Origin: AP-16 sp046727735 | GTDB lineage: Bacteria; Pseudomonadota; Alphaproteobacteria; Rhizobiales; Xanthobacteraceae | Assembly: GCA_046727735.1 (NCBI GenBank) | Contig: JBKPDF010000008.1 | Coordinates: 62,001-126,000 of the forward strand | Direction: 5' to 3' | Length of the DNA: 64,000 nt | Shown here: in pieces, positions 16,872-26,187 of the stretch | How positions within the stretch are numbered: the stretch's first letter is position 1 | Layout: each line of letters begins with the position of its first letter | Position numbers and translations under genes: made by a program | The notes under the pieces: generated by a model | Databases searched by the model: none | Told to the model about the DNA's origin: nothing | What the model saw: only the letters and a program-made list of their open reading frames with translations

Positions 16872-17624
16872 TCACCGTCCGAGATAGACTTCGATCACGC
16901 GGTCGTTCGCCGACACCTGATCGATCGAGCCTTCGGCGATCACCGCGCCCTCGTGCAGTACCGTGACCTTGACGTCGAGCTCGCGCACGAAAGCCATGTC
17001 GTGCTCGACCACGACGACCGTGCGGTCGCGGTTGATTTCTTTGAGCAACGCGACCGTTTGCTGGGTCTCGGCGTCGGTCATGCCGGCCACCGGTTCGTCG
17101 ACCAGCAACAGCTTGGGATCCTGCGCCAGCAGCATGCCGATTTCGAGCCACTGCTTTTGGCCGTGGGCAAGCCCGCCGGCGATCGCGTCGCGCACGGCGG
17201 TGAGCCGCGTCGTCTCCAGCAGCGCATCGATGCGCCGCCGCTCGTCCCCGCTCTCGCGCCAAGCCAACGCCTTGCGGGCGCGGCGGTCGGATTTGAGTGC
17301 AAGCCGCAGATTGTCCTCGACGCTATGGCTGTCGAATACGGTCGGCTTCTGGAACTTGCGTCCGATTCCGAGCTGGGCGATTTCGGTCTCGTCGAGCCTG
17401 GTGAGATCGAAGCTGCCGTCGAAATACACCTCGCCGGCGTCGGGCCGCGTCTTGCCGGTGACGACGTCCATCATGGTCGTCTTGCCGGCTCCGTTCGGAC
17501 CGATGATGGCGCGCATCTCGCCGGACTCGATCGCGAGCGAGAGATTATCGAGCGCGCGGAAGCCGTCGAACGAGACGGCGACGCCGTCGAGGTAGAGCAG
17601 CGCGGAGGTGGTGCGGGGTTCCAT
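16872..17624 (-). CDS. urtD: urea ABC transporter ATP-binding subunit UrtD
   Basis: A 250-residue ATPase starting at 17624 (MEPRTTSALLYLDGV), 4 bases after urtC. Walker A GPNGAGKTT, IGRKFQKPTVFDSHSVEDNL, AHGQKQWLEIGMLLAQDPKLLLVDEPVAGMTD (given in parts) and VVEHDMAFVREL are strongly UrtD-specific. Confidence 0.95.
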   Translation of the reverse strand: MEPRTTSALLYLDGVAVSFDGFRALDNLSLAIESGEMRAIIGPNGAGKTTMMDVVTGKTRPDAGEVYFDGSFDLTRLDETEIAQLGIGRKFQKPTVFDSHSVEDNLRLALKSDRRARKALAWRESGDERRRIDALLETTRLTAVRDAIAGGLAHGQKQWLEIGMLLAQDPKLLLVDEPVAGMTDAETQQTVALLKEINRDRTVVVVEHDMAFVRELDVKVTVLHEGAVIAEGSIDQVSANDRVIEVYLGR

Positions 17625-17628
17625 GGTT

Positions 17629-18792
17629 TCACTCCGCCGGCCGCGGCTGCGGGACGCCGGCATCGTGCACGGCCGCGCCGTTGCCGCCGAGGAAGCGCGG
17701 CCGCTGCTGCCACCAATGCGCAAGCGTGCCGACGATGCCGCGCGGCAGCAGCAACGTCACGGCGACGAACAATCCGCCGAGCACGAACAGCCAATAGGGC
17801 GCGAGCGCGCCGGTTGTGAACGTCGTCTTGGCGTAGTTGACCAGGATCGCGCCGAGCACCGCCCCGACGAGGGTGCCGCGCCCGCCGACCGCGACCCAGA
17901 TCACCGCCTCGATGGAATTCGCCGGTGCGAACTCGCTCGGATTGATGATGCCGACCTGCGGCACGTAGAGCGCGCCGGCGACGCCGGCCATGCAGGCCGA
18001 CAACGTGAACACCAGCAGCTTGTAGGACTCGACGCGGTAGCCAAGAAACCGGGTGCGCGCCTCCGCATCGCGGATCGCAATCAGCACCTTGCCGAATTTC
18101 GAGCACACGATGACGCGGCACAGATAAAAGCCGATCGCGAGCGCCGCCACCGAGGCAGCGAACAGCGCGGCGCGCGTCGCGTCGGACTGCACGTTGAAGC
18201 CCAGGATGTCCTTGAAGTCGGTCAGCCCGTTGTTGCCGCCGAACCCGAAATTGTTGCGGAAGAAACCGAGCATCAGCGCGAACGTCATCGCCTGGGTGAT
18301 GATGGAGAGATACACGCCGGTGACGCGGCTGCGGAACGCGAACCAGCCGAACACGAAGGCGAGCAGGCCCGGCACCAGCACGACCATCAGGGCCGCATAG
18401 GCGAAATGCTGAAAGCCGTACCAATAGACCGGCAGCTCGGGCCAATTCAGAAACACCATGAAGTCCGGCAGGATCGGATGCGCATAAACCCCGCGCGTGC
18501 CGATCTGGCGCATCAGGTACATGCCCATGGCGTAGCCGCCGAGCGCGAAGAACGCGCCATGGCCGAGCGAGAGGATGCCGCAATAGCCCCAGATCAGATC
18601 GATCGAGAGCGCTAGCAGCGCGTAGCAGACATATTTGCCGAACAGCGAGACGAGGTAGGTCGGCACGTACCAGGCCGACAGCGGCGAGACCGCGAGGTTG
18701 AGCGCCGGGACCGCAACGGCGACCGCCGCCAGCAAGAGCAGGAACGGGATCGTCACGCGATCGAGCGCACGGATGAGCGGTGAGCCGGTCAT
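17629..18792 (-). CDS. urtC: urea ABC transporter permease UrtC
   Basis: A 387-residue permease, starting at ATG 18792 with ATGA overlap to urtB. About 10 hydrophobic segments; DLIWGYCGILSLGHGAFFALGGYAMGMYL (in parts), FRNNFGFGGNNGLTDF and VGGRGTLVGAVLGA are UrtC hallmarks. The C-terminus is short and Pro-rich. It pairs with UrtB. Confidence 0.95.
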   Translation of the reverse strand: MTGSPLIRALDRVTIPFLLLLAAVAVAVPALNLAVSPLSAWYVPTYLVSLFGKYVCYALLALSIDLIWGYCGILSLGHGAFFALGGYAMGMYLMRQIGTRGVYAHPILPDFMVFLNWPELPVYWYGFQHFAYAALMVVLVPGLLAFVFGWFAFRSRVTGVYLSIITQAMTFALMLGFFRNNFGFGGNNGLTDFKDILGFNVQSDATRAALFAASVAALAIGFYLCRVIVCSKFGKVLIAIRDAEARTRFLGYRVESYKLLVFTLSACMAGVAGALYVPQVGIINPSEFAPANSIEAVIWVAVGGRGTLVGAVLGAILVNYAKTTFTTGALAPYWLFVLGGLFVAVTLLLPRGIVGTLAHWWQQRPRFLGGNGAAVHDAGVPQPRPAE

Positions 18793-20402
18793 GCCTCGAC
18801 CGCCCGGCCGCGCAGCGCGAACAGCCCGCGCGGGCGCTTCTGGATGAACAGAATGATCAGCACCAGGATCGCGATCTTGCCGAGCACGGCGCCCGCGTAG
18901 GGCTCGAGAAACTTGTTGGCGATCCCGAGCGAGAGCGCGCCGACCAGCGTCCCCCACAGATTGCCGACGCCGCCGAACACCACGACCATGAACGAATCGA
19001 TGATGTAGCCCTGGCCGAGATTGGGGCTGACATTGTCGATCTGCGAGAGCGCGACCCCGGCGATGCCGGCAATGCCGGAGCCGAGCCCGAAGGTGAGTGC
19101 GTCGATGCGGCTGGTGCGGATGCCCATCGCGGCCGCCATCGCCCGGTTCTGGGTGACCGCGCGCATTTCGAGGCCCAGCCGGGTGAAGCGCAACAGGCCG
19201 AGCAGCGCCACGAACACCACCAGCGAGAAGCAGATGATCCACAGCCGGTTGTAGGTCACGGTGATGTGGCCGACTTCGAACGCGCCGCTCATCCAGGACG
19301 GCGCCCCGACCTCGCGGTTGGTCGGCCCGAAGCCGGTGCGCACCGCTTGCTGCAGGATCAAGGAAAGGCCCCAGGTGGCGAGCAGGGTTTCGAGCGGCCG
19401 GCCGTAGAGGAAGCGGATGACGGTGCGCTCGATCAGGACGCCGATCGCGCCGGTGACCAGGAATGCCAGCGGCAGCGCGATCGCCAGCGAATAGCCGAAC
19501 AGCGCCGGATTGTTGCCGCGGATGAGCTCCTGCACGACGAAGGTCGTATAGGCGCCGAGCATCACCATCTCGCCGTGCGCCATGTTGATGACGCCCATCA
19601 CGCCGAACGTGATGGCAAGCCCGATCGCGGCGAGCAGCAGCACCGAGCCGAGCGAGAGGCCGTACCAGGCGTTCTGCGCGGCGTCCCACAATGCGAGCTT
19701 GCTCTGGATCGCGGCGATCGCCTCTCTGGCGGCGTGCGCGACCGCAGGGTTCGTGGAGACCGGCAATCCCGAGAGCAGCGCGAGAGCTTCCTGATCGGCG
19801 CGGGGGCGGATGGTCGCGACCGCCTCGATCTGGTCCGCCTCGTTGGCGGCGCTCAGGTTGAGGATCACCGCGGCGCGCGCCTCTTGCAAGGCGCGCTTCA
19901 CGCCCGGATCGGTCTCCTTGGCGAGCGCCGCGTCGAGGGTCGGCAGCGCCGCCGCCTCGCGCGAGCGAAAAACCGCCTGCGCGGCCTCGAAGCGCTTTCC
20001 TGGGTCGGGCGCAAGCAGAGTCAGTCCGCCGAGCGCGGCCTCGATCGCACGCCGCAGCCGGTTGTTGATGCGTACGGGCTTCAAGTCGGCCGCGTTCTCG
20101 CCCGCCGCCGGCTCGCCGGTTGTTGCATCGAGCAGAACGCCGGATTCGCTCTTGACGTAGACTTTCTTGGTTCCCGGATTGAACAGCAGCCGCCCCTCCT
20201 GCAGCGCTGAGATGACGATCGCGGCCCGAGGATTGCCGCTCGCGGCCGTCGCCTCGATCGCCTTTTCGGTGTCGCTATAGGAGTCGGCCGCAAAGCCGGC
20301 GATCGCCGCATCGAAGCCTTGCGCCCGTACGATCGAGGCTGCCGCGACGAGCATGCCGACGGCGAGGACGAGCGCGATCACGCGGTCGCGAAAGACGTGC
20401 AT
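18789..20402 (-). CDS. urtB: urea ABC transporter permease UrtB
   Basis: A 537-residue permease from ATG 20402 (MHVFRDRVIALVL). A signal-like first helix is followed by about 200 residues of periplasmic helical repeat (AEKAIEATAASGNPRAA, LRRAIEAALGGLTLLA), then the LivH-like membrane part (TFGVMGVINMAHGEMVMLGAY). This two-part layout is typical of UrtB. An upstream ATG at 20474 is less likely. Confidence 0.94.
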   Translation of the reverse strand: MHVFRDRVIALVLAVGMLVAAASIVRAQGFDAAIAGFAADSYSDTEKAIEATAASGNPRAAIVISALQEGRLLFNPGTKKVYVKSESGVLLDATTGEPAAGENAADLKPVRINNRLRRAIEAALGGLTLLAPDPGKRFEAAQAVFRSREAAALPTLDAALAKETDPGVKRALQEARAAVILNLSAANEADQIEAVATIRPRADQEALALLSGLPVSTNPAVAHAAREAIAAIQSKLALWDAAQNAWYGLSLGSVLLLAAIGLAITFGVMGVINMAHGEMVMLGAYTTFVVQELIRGNNPALFGYSLAIALPLAFLVTGAIGVLIERTVIRFLYGRPLETLLATWGLSLILQQAVRTGFGPTNREVGAPSWMSGAFEVGHITVTYNRLWIICFSLVVFVALLGLLRFTRLGLEMRAVTQNRAMAAAMGIRTSRIDALTFGLGSGIAGIAGVALSQIDNVSPNLGQGYIIDSFMVVVFGGVGNLWGTLVGALSLGIANKFLEPYAGAVLGKIAILVLIILFIQKRPRGLFALRGRAVEA

Positions 20403-20490
20403 CTTGCGGCATTCCCGGCATCGAAGAGAGCGGGAGGCAGCCCCGCGCACGGGCGCCGCCTCCCATCCTGTCACGAGTCTCGGCTTTCCG

Positions 20491-21798
20491 TCAGACCCCG
20501 CCGCCGCATTTCTTGGTGACAGTATTGTAATTTCCGCATTTCTGCGTCTTCCAGTCGCCGATCAGGTCCTTCGACCCTTCGAGATATTTCGACCAGGCAT
20601 CGCCGGGGACGAGGCCGTCGGTGTTCCACACCACGTCGAACTGGCCGTCCGCGCGAACCTCGCCGATGTAGACCGGCTTGGTGATGTGGTGATTGGGCAG
20701 CATTTCCGACATGCCGCCGGTGAGATTCGGCGCCTTGATGCCGACGATCGCGTCGATCACCTTGTCGGGGTCGGTCGAGCCCGCCTTCTTCACCGCGTCG
20801 ATCCACATGGCGAAGCCGATCACGTGGGCTTCCATCGGGTCATTGCTCACGCGCTTCGGATTCTTGGTGAAGGCGTGCCACTTCTCAATGAACTCCTTGT
20901 TGGCCGGCGTGTCGATCGACTCGAAATAGTTCCAGGCGGCGAGATGCCCGAGCAGCGGCTTGGTGTCGATCCCCGCGAGTTCCTCCTCACCGACCGAGAA
21001 CGCCACCGAGGGGATGTCGGTCGCCTTGACGCCCTGGTTGCCGAGCTCCTTGTAGAACGGCACGTTGGCGTCGCCGTTGATGGTCGACACCACCGCGGTC
21101 TTCTTGCCGGCCGAGCCGAACTTCTTGATGTCGGCCACGATCGTTTGCCAGTCGGAATGGCCGAACGGCGTGTAGTTGATCATGATGTCCTCGGGCTTGA
21201 CGCCTTTCTGCTTCAGATACGCCTCGAGGATCTTGTTGGTGGTGCGCGGATAGACGTAGTCGGTGCCGGCGAGCACCCAGCGCTGCACCTTCTCTTCCTT
21301 CATCAGGTAATCGACCGCCGGGATCGCCTGCTGGTTGGGCGCGGCGCCGGTATAGAACACGTTGCGCTCGCTCTCTTCGCCCTCGTACTGCACCGGATAG
21401 AACAACAGGTTGTTGAGCTCCTTGAACACCGGGAGCACCGACTTGCGCGATACCGAGGTCCAGCAGCCGAACACCGCCGCGACCTTGTCCTTGGTGATGA
21501 GCTCGCGCGCCTTCTCGGCGAACAGCGGCCAGTTGGAGGCGGGGTCGACGACCACGGCCTCGAGCTTCTTGCCGAGCAGGCCGCCCTTCTTGTTCTGCTC
21601 CTCGATGAGCATCAGCATCACGTCTTTCAGCGTGGTTTCGCTGATGGCCATGGTGCCGGAGAGCGAATGCATGATGCCGACCTTGATGGTGTCCTGGGCC
21701 TTGGCGGGCAGCGCTGCCAAAGCCATCGCGAGCCCGGCCGTGGCGGCGAGCCAACGGCGGGCGACCGGTCGCTGCGCGACCGCTTCGATCGTGAGCAT
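20491..21798 (-). CDS. urtA: urea ABC transporter substrate-binding protein UrtA
   Basis: A 435-residue periplasmic urea receptor. Start at ATG 21798 (MLTIEAVAQRP), with GAGGG about 8 bases upstream; an in-frame ATG at 21828 is possible. A Sec signal ends near LAALPAKAQD. Family motifs are IKVGIMHSLSGTMAISET, AVFGCWTSVSRKSVLPVFKE and LLFYPVQYEGEESE. It is the first gene of a minus-strand block that runs without a gap over 300 bases to the urease genes. Confidence 0.96.
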   Translation of the reverse strand: MLTIEAVAQRPVARRWLAATAGLAMALAALPAKAQDTIKVGIMHSLSGTMAISETTLKDVMLMLIEEQNKKGGLLGKKLEAVVVDPASNWPLFAEKARELITKDKVAAVFGCWTSVSRKSVLPVFKELNNLLFYPVQYEGEESERNVFYTGAAPNQQAIPAVDYLMKEEKVQRWVLAGTDYVYPRTTNKILEAYLKQKGVKPEDIMINYTPFGHSDWQTIVADIKKFGSAGKKTAVVSTINGDANVPFYKELGNQGVKATDIPSVAFSVGEEELAGIDTKPLLGHLAAWNYFESIDTPANKEFIEKWHAFTKNPKRVSNDPMEAHVIGFAMWIDAVKKAGSTDPDKVIDAIVGIKAPNLTGGMSEMLPNHHITKPVYIGEVRADGQFDVVWNTDGLVPGDAWSKYLEGSKDLIGDWKTQKCGNYNTVTKKCGGGV

Positions 21799-21871
21799 GA
21801 AGAAATCCCTCGTTTGCGCCTCTCTCACGCGCGCGGCCGGGAGCGGACGCGCGCGCTTGGCTGATGCGTTC

Positions 21872-21886
21872 GCAAGGGATGTGCCA
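21872..21886 (-). promoter_or_regulatory. sigma-54 (-24/-12) promoter for urtA
   Basis: On the minus strand the site reads TGGCACATCCCTTGC. GG and GC are separated by exactly 10 bases, matching the RpoN consensus TGGCAC-N5-TTGC. The expected start point is near 21860, about 60 bases ahead of the urtA ATG. Confidence 0.8.
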
Positions 21887-21946
21887 GCCGGCAGCCTCCC
21901 AATAACGGATTGAAGTCTTTACGTGTTCTGCGGTCGAACGGAGGAC

Positions 21947-21988
21947 TGCACAGAAAACGGGCAGGCGCCCCTGCACAATTTATGGGCT
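21947..21988 (-). promoter_or_regulatory. two NtrC-like sites upstream of the urtA sigma-54 promoter
   Basis: TGCACAGAAAACGGGCA (21947-21963) and TGCACAATTTATGGGCT (21972-21988) each resemble a TGCAC-N7-GTGCA enhancer with one good half. They are 25 bases apart and lie roughly 60-115 bases upstream of the -24 element, where NtrC enhancers usually lie. The match is imperfect. The rest of 21799-22196 shows nothing else. Confidence 0.45.
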
Positions 21989-22196
21989 GACGCTCGGGCT
22001 TTGGGCAGGCCCCGCTTCTGGTCGATTTCCCGCGCCGATCGAGGATCGATCGATTGAGGCAAGAGCGGCCGGTTGTGGGCGAGCATCGTGCTCGCAATGA
22101 AATGAACTGAGCCGAGTCAGGGGCGACACGAGGCTTTTCAACGCAAAACGATATCGTGAAGTTCGGACGTATCGATTGCTGCTCCGGTGAGGCCGC

Positions 22197-23408
22197 ATGC
22201 AAGACAGGGCGAACGGACGCGGCGGCGCCATATCGGTGCTGCTGGCCTTCCTCAAACTCGGGCTGACGAGCTTCGGCGGGCCGGTCGCGCATCTCGGCTA
22301 TTTCCGCGACGAGTTCGTCGGCCGCCGCAAGTGGCTCGACGAGGAGACGTACGCGGATTTGGTTGCGCTCTGCCAGTTTCTGCCGGGGCCTGCGAGCAGC
22401 CAGACCGGCATTTCGATCGGCATGCTGCGCGCGGGATGGAAGGGCGCGCTCGCCGCCTGGGTCGGATTCACCACCCCTTCGGCGCTGGCAATGATCGCCT
22501 TCGCGTACGGCGCCGCGAACTGGGCCGAGGCCGGCCGCGGCGCCTGGCTGCACGGGTTGAAAATCGTCGCGGTCGCGGTGGTCGCGCAGGCCGTGTGGAA
22601 CATGGCCCGCGCGCTTGCGCCGGACCGCGCGCGCGCGACACTCGCGATCGGCGCCGCGGTACTGACGCTGGCGCTGCCGTCGGCGATCGGCCAAATCGCC
22701 GTGATCGTGCTCGGCGGAATGTCGGGATGGCTTCTGCTGCCGGCGCCGCAAGAAACGAACGAGGATCGCGCGCCGCTTGCCGTCCCGCTTGGCCGCGCCG
22801 TCGCTTTCGCGGCGCTCGCTGCTTTCGCCGTCCTCTTGATCGGATTGCCGCTCCTGGCCGGCGCGACGGAAAATCATACGATCGAGCTGATCGATAGCTT
22901 CTACCGCTCGGGCTCGCTGGTGTTCGGCGGCGGACACGTGGTGCTCCCGCTGTTGCAGCAGCAGGTGGTGCCGCCCGGCTGGGTCGACAACGACACGTTT
23001 CTGGCCGGCTACGGCGCCGCGCAGGCAGTGCCGGGGCCGCTGTTCACGTTCGCGGCCTATCTGGGCGCGGTCATGGGCCCGCAGCCGAACGGGGTTCTCG
23101 GCGGCCTGCTGTGTTTGGTCGCTATCTATTTGCCGTCGTTCCTGCTGCTGGTCGGCACCCTGCCGTTCTGGAACGACCTGCGCCGGCGCGCCGCGGTGAA
23201 ATCTGCGCTCATGGGAGTAAATGCCGCGGTGGTGGGCCTGCTGCTCGCCGCGCTCTACACGCCGGTGTGGACGAGCGCGATTTTGCGGCCGGCCGATTTC
23301 GCTCTCGGCCTTGCGGCGTTCCTACTGCTGGCGTTCTGGAAGGTGCCGCCGTGGCTCGTCGTGATCCTCGGCGCGGCAAGCGCGCAGGCGCTCGCGATGT
23401 GGGTGTGA
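22197..23408 (+). CDS. chrA: chromate transporter ChrA (long, two-domain form)
   Basis: A 403-residue membrane protein with both CHR domains. The first (about residues 13-190) has FLKLGLTSFGGPVAHLGYFRDEFV and CQFLPGPASSQ; the second has SLVFGGGHVVLPLLQQQVV and GYGAAQAVPGPLFTFAAYLG (in parts). These PGP and FGG motifs define the family. It exports chromate (or related oxyanions), giving resistance. It is divergent from urtA across 398 bases. The start ATG lies 10 bases after GTGAGG. Confidence 0.93.
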   Translation: MQDRANGRGGAISVLLAFLKLGLTSFGGPVAHLGYFRDEFVGRRKWLDEETYADLVALCQFLPGPASSQTGISIGMLRAGWKGALAAWVGFTTPSALAMIAFAYGAANWAEAGRGAWLHGLKIVAVAVVAQAVWNMARALAPDRARATLAIGAAVLTLALPSAIGQIAVIVLGGMSGWLLLPAPQETNEDRAPLAVPLGRAVAFAALAAFAVLLIGLPLLAGATENHTIELIDSFYRSGSLVFGGGHVVLPLLQQQVVPPGWVDNDTFLAGYGAAQAVPGPLFTFAAYLGAVMGPQPNGVLGGLLCLVAIYLPSFLLLVGTLPFWNDLRRRAAVKSALMGVNAAVVGLLLAALYTPVWTSAILRPADFALGLAAFLLLAFWKVPPWLVVILGAASAQALAMWV

Positions 23409-23435
23409 GGAGGTGGCTGCGTTCCCCGGACGCGG

Positions 23436-23545
23436 CGCAATGCACAGCGTTGCGCCGCAGATCCGGGGTCCAGCTGCACAAGCTGGGTCCCGGTTCGGCA
23501 GCGCACCGCTTCGCGCTGCGCTGCGCTGCGCCCGGGACACGAGGC
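23436..23545. repeat. GC-rich intergenic repeat downstream of chrA
   Basis: CCCCGGACGCGGCGCAATGC...GCGTTGCGCCGCAGATCCGGGG forms a hairpin (stem CCCCGGA/TCCGGGG), followed by GGGTCCCGG...CCCGGGACACG. It lies between the convergent chrA and aldehyde dehydrogenase genes and could serve as a bidirectional terminator. Confidence 0.6.
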
Positions 23546-23551
23546 AGAGAT

Positions 23552-24979
23552 CTACCCCTGCGAGATGAATTTCTTGTTGGTGTAGGCTTCGAGGCCCTCG
23601 ATGCCGCCCTCGTGGCCGTAGCCGCTGTCTTTGACGCCGCCGAACGGCGTTTCCGGGGTCGAGATCGCGAGGCTGTTCACGCCGACCATGCCGGACTGCA
23701 GCGCGTCGCCGATCGCGGTCGCAGTCTGGGTCGAGCTGGTGAAGGCATAGGCCGCGAGTCCGTAGGGAAGGCGATTCGCGCGCTCGACCACCTCCTCGAA
23801 GCTCTTGAACGGCACGATCGGCGCGACCGGCCCGAACGGCTCGACCGTCATCAGCTTGGTGTCGTCGCCGATGTCGGTGACCACCGTCGGCTCGAAAAAG
23901 AAGCCCTGATTGCCATGGCGCTTGCCGCCGGCCTCGATCTTTGCACCGTGCGCGCGCGCGTCGGCGACGAGATTTTCCATCGCGTCGAGGCGGCGCGGAA
24001 TGGCGAGCGGTCCCATCTTGGTGTCCGGCTCGAGCCCGTCGCCGAGCTTGATCGCCTTCGCGTTGTCCGTGAAGCGCGAGAGGAAGCGCTTGAACACCGG
24101 CTCCTGGACGAAGAACCGCGTCGGCGAGATGCAGACCTGGCCGGCGTTACGGAATTTGCCTGCCGCCGCGACGTCCGCGGTCTTCTCCGGATCGACGTCG
24201 CCGAACACGACGACGGGCGAATGGCCGCCGAGCTCCATGGTGGCGCGCTTCATGCCGTCGGCCGCGAGCTTGGCAAGATGCTTGCCGACCGGCACCGATC
24301 CGGTGAAGGAGACTTTGCGCACTTCCTCCTTGCGCAGCAGGTGCTCGGAGACTTGCGCCGGCACACCGAACACGAGGTTGAGCACGCCGGGCGGGACGCC
24401 CGCGTCGATGAAGCAGCGCACGAGCTCGACACAGCTGCCGGGCGTCTCCTCGGAAGCCTTGATGATGATCGAGCATCCGGCCGCGAGCGCGCCGCCGATC
24501 TTGCGCGCGGGCGTCAGCGTCGGGAAATTCCACGGCGTGAACGCGGTCACGACCCCGACCGGCTCCTGGATCACGAGCTGCCGCGTACCCTTGACGCGGC
24601 CCGGCACGATGCGACCGTAGGCGCGTTTGCCCTCCTCCGCGTACCACTCGATAATGTCGGCGGTGGTGAGCACCTCCATGCGCGCCTCGGCGAGGATCTT
24701 TCCCTGCTCCTGGGTGAGCACGCGCGAAACCTGCTCGGCGCGTTCGCGCAGCAGATCCGCCGCCTTGCGCAGGATGCGCCCGCGCTCGTGGGCCGACTTG
24801 TCCCGCCATACCGCGAAGCCCTTCACGGCGGCGGCGAGCGCGCGGTCGAGGTCGGATTTGCTCGCGTGCGGCAGCCGGCCCAGCACCTTCTCGTTCGCCG
24901 GATTGATCACGTCCTCGCCGGCACGGCCGTCGCCGTTGAGCCACTCGCCGTCGATATACATTCCGAGCTGCGTGTACAT
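23552..24979 (-). CDS. gabD: NAD(P)-dependent succinate-semialdehyde dehydrogenase
   Basis: A 475-residue aldehyde dehydrogenase. Start at ATG 24979 with AAGAGG 5 bases upstream. It has TPWNFPTLTPARKIGGALAAGC (in parts), KASEETPGSC, FTGSVPVGK (cofactor loop), catalytic Glu in MELGGHSP and catalytic Cys in NAGQVCISPTRF. The SETPxS, VCISPxR and ESGxGxEGG-like SGYGHEGGIEGLE features place it in the SSADH group. It stands alone; no gabT is nearby. It is not paaZ, as it lacks the hydratase domain. Confidence 0.85.
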   Translation of the reverse strand: MYTQLGMYIDGEWLNGDGRAGEDVINPANEKVLGRLPHASKSDLDRALAAAVKGFAVWRDKSAHERGRILRKAADLLRERAEQVSRVLTQEQGKILAEARMEVLTTADIIEWYAEEGKRAYGRIVPGRVKGTRQLVIQEPVGVVTAFTPWNFPTLTPARKIGGALAAGCSIIIKASEETPGSCVELVRCFIDAGVPPGVLNLVFGVPAQVSEHLLRKEEVRKVSFTGSVPVGKHLAKLAADGMKRATMELGGHSPVVVFGDVDPEKTADVAAAGKFRNAGQVCISPTRFFVQEPVFKRFLSRFTDNAKAIKLGDGLEPDTKMGPLAIPRRLDAMENLVADARAHGAKIEAGGKRHGNQGFFFEPTVVTDIGDDTKLMTVEPFGPVAPIVPFKSFEEVVERANRLPYGLAAYAFTSSTQTATAIGDALQSGMVGVNSLAISTPETPFGGVKDSGYGHEGGIEGLEAYTNKKFISQG

Positions 24980-25398
24980 GTCGACCTCTTGGCAGGATTT
25001 CGCGCCGAAAAGCGCGGCTCGCCCACACATAGGCGAGATCGGCGCGCGACGGAAGGGAAGGCTCCCGCACCGGCTTCGCTGCCGGCTCCGATCACCTCTC
25101 CCCGCAGGTGGGGAGATCGGCGCCGAAGGCGCCGGGTGAGGGGCATTCGGAATTCGGCAAGCGCCCTCACGCGGCTCAGACCTGCGGTCTTCGCCACTCT
25201 CCCCGCAGACGGGGAGAGGGAAACGCGTTGCGGGCGGCCAGCGCGGCGCGTTGACAGCGAATTTGCGCTGCCCTTAGCTGCCGGCCCGTAGGGTGGGTTG
25301 AGCGCAGCGAAACCCGCCGCGCGATTCGGTGGGTTTCGCACCTGCGGCGCTCAACCCACCCTACAGATTGCGATTCAAGGACATTGGGAGGATCGTTC
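24980..25398. repeat. repeat-rich intergenic region upstream of paaG
   Basis: Two GGGGAGA-type units (about 25084-25143 and 25195-25222) are followed by a CGTAGGGTGGGTTGAGCGC...GCGCTCAACCCACCCTAC inverted repeat (25287-25365). The GGAGGAT ribosome binding site of paaG follows at about 25387. No gene. Confidence 0.8.
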
Positions 25399-26187
25399 AT
25401 GGACGAGAAGCCCGTCCTCGTCGATGTGCGCGAAGGCTATCGGGTCGTCACGCTCAACCGGCCGCAGCGCCTCAATGCCTTCAACGAAGCCATGCACGTC
25501 GCGCTGGCGGCGGCGCTCGCCGAAGCGGAGGCCGCCTCTTGCCGCGCGCTGCTGCTCACCGGCGCGGGCCGCGCGTTTTGTGCCGGCCAGGACCTCACGG
25601 ATCGGCTCGCCGCCGGCGAAACGCCGCAGCTCGGCGGCGCCCTCGACAAATTCTACAATCCGCTGGTGCGCAAGCTGCGCGCCCTGCCGTTCCCGGTCGT
25701 TGCCGCGGTGAACGGCGTTGCCGCGGGGGCCGGCGCCAATGTGGCGCTCGCCTGCGACATCGTGCTCGCCGCGCGCTCCGCGAGCTTCGTGCAGGCGTTC
25801 GCGCGGATCGGGCTCGTGCCGGATTCCGGCGGCACCTGGTTTCTGCCGCGGCTCGTCGGCGTCGCGCGCGCGCGGGCGCTGGCGCTTACCGCCGAGCCGG
25901 TTTCGGCCGAGCAGGCCGAGCGCTGGGGCCTGATCTGGAAAGCCTGCGAGGACGCAGCCTTGATGGCGGAAGCCGAGAAGCTGTGCGGAAATTTCGCGCG
26001 CGGCCCGACCATCGGTTTGGCGCTGACGAAACGCGCGCTCGATGCGGCGGAGAGCAACGATCTTTCCGCGCAGCTCGACTTCGAGCGCGACCTGCAGCGC
26101 GAGGCGGGCACCACGCCGGATTTCGCCGAAGGCGTGCGCGCGTTCCTCGAGAAGCGCGCGCCGGCATTCACCGGCAGGAGGTCGTGA
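25399..26187 (+). CDS. paaG: 2-(1,2-epoxyphenyl)acetyl-CoA isomerase (enoyl-CoA hydratase family) PaaG
   Basis: A 262-residue crotonase-fold protein from ATG 25399 with GGGAGGA upstream. VTLNRPQRLNAFNEAM, AFCAGQDLTDR (the CoA-binding and PaaG-typical GQDL), VNGVAAGAGANVALACDIV and PDSGGTWFLPRLVG are typical of PaaG/PaaB isomerases. It would convert the ring epoxide made by PaaABCE to oxepin-CoA. It overlaps paaI by one base. Confidence 0.9.
   Translation: MDEKPVLVDVREGYRVVTLNRPQRLNAFNEAMHVALAAALAEAEAASCRALLLTGAGRAFCAGQDLTDRLAAGETPQLGGALDKFYNPLVRKLRALPFPVVAAVNGVAAGAGANVALACDIVLAARSASFVQAFARIGLVPDSGGTWFLPRLVGVARARALALTAEPVSAEQAERWGLIWKACEDAALMAEAEKLCGNFARGPTIGLALTKRALDAAESNDLSAQLDFERDLQREAGTTPDFAEGVRAFLEKRAPAFTGRRS

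Noticed and set aside
23552..24979. Aldehyde dehydrogenase as PaaZ of the phenylacetate pathway
   Set aside because: It lacks the C-terminal MaoC hydratase domain (only 475 residues) and carries succinate-semialdehyde dehydrogenase motifs.
23111..25291. A 726-residue plus-strand open frame over the aldehyde dehydrogenase
   Set aside because: Antisense shadow of the dehydrogenase gene, which has complete catalytic motifs.
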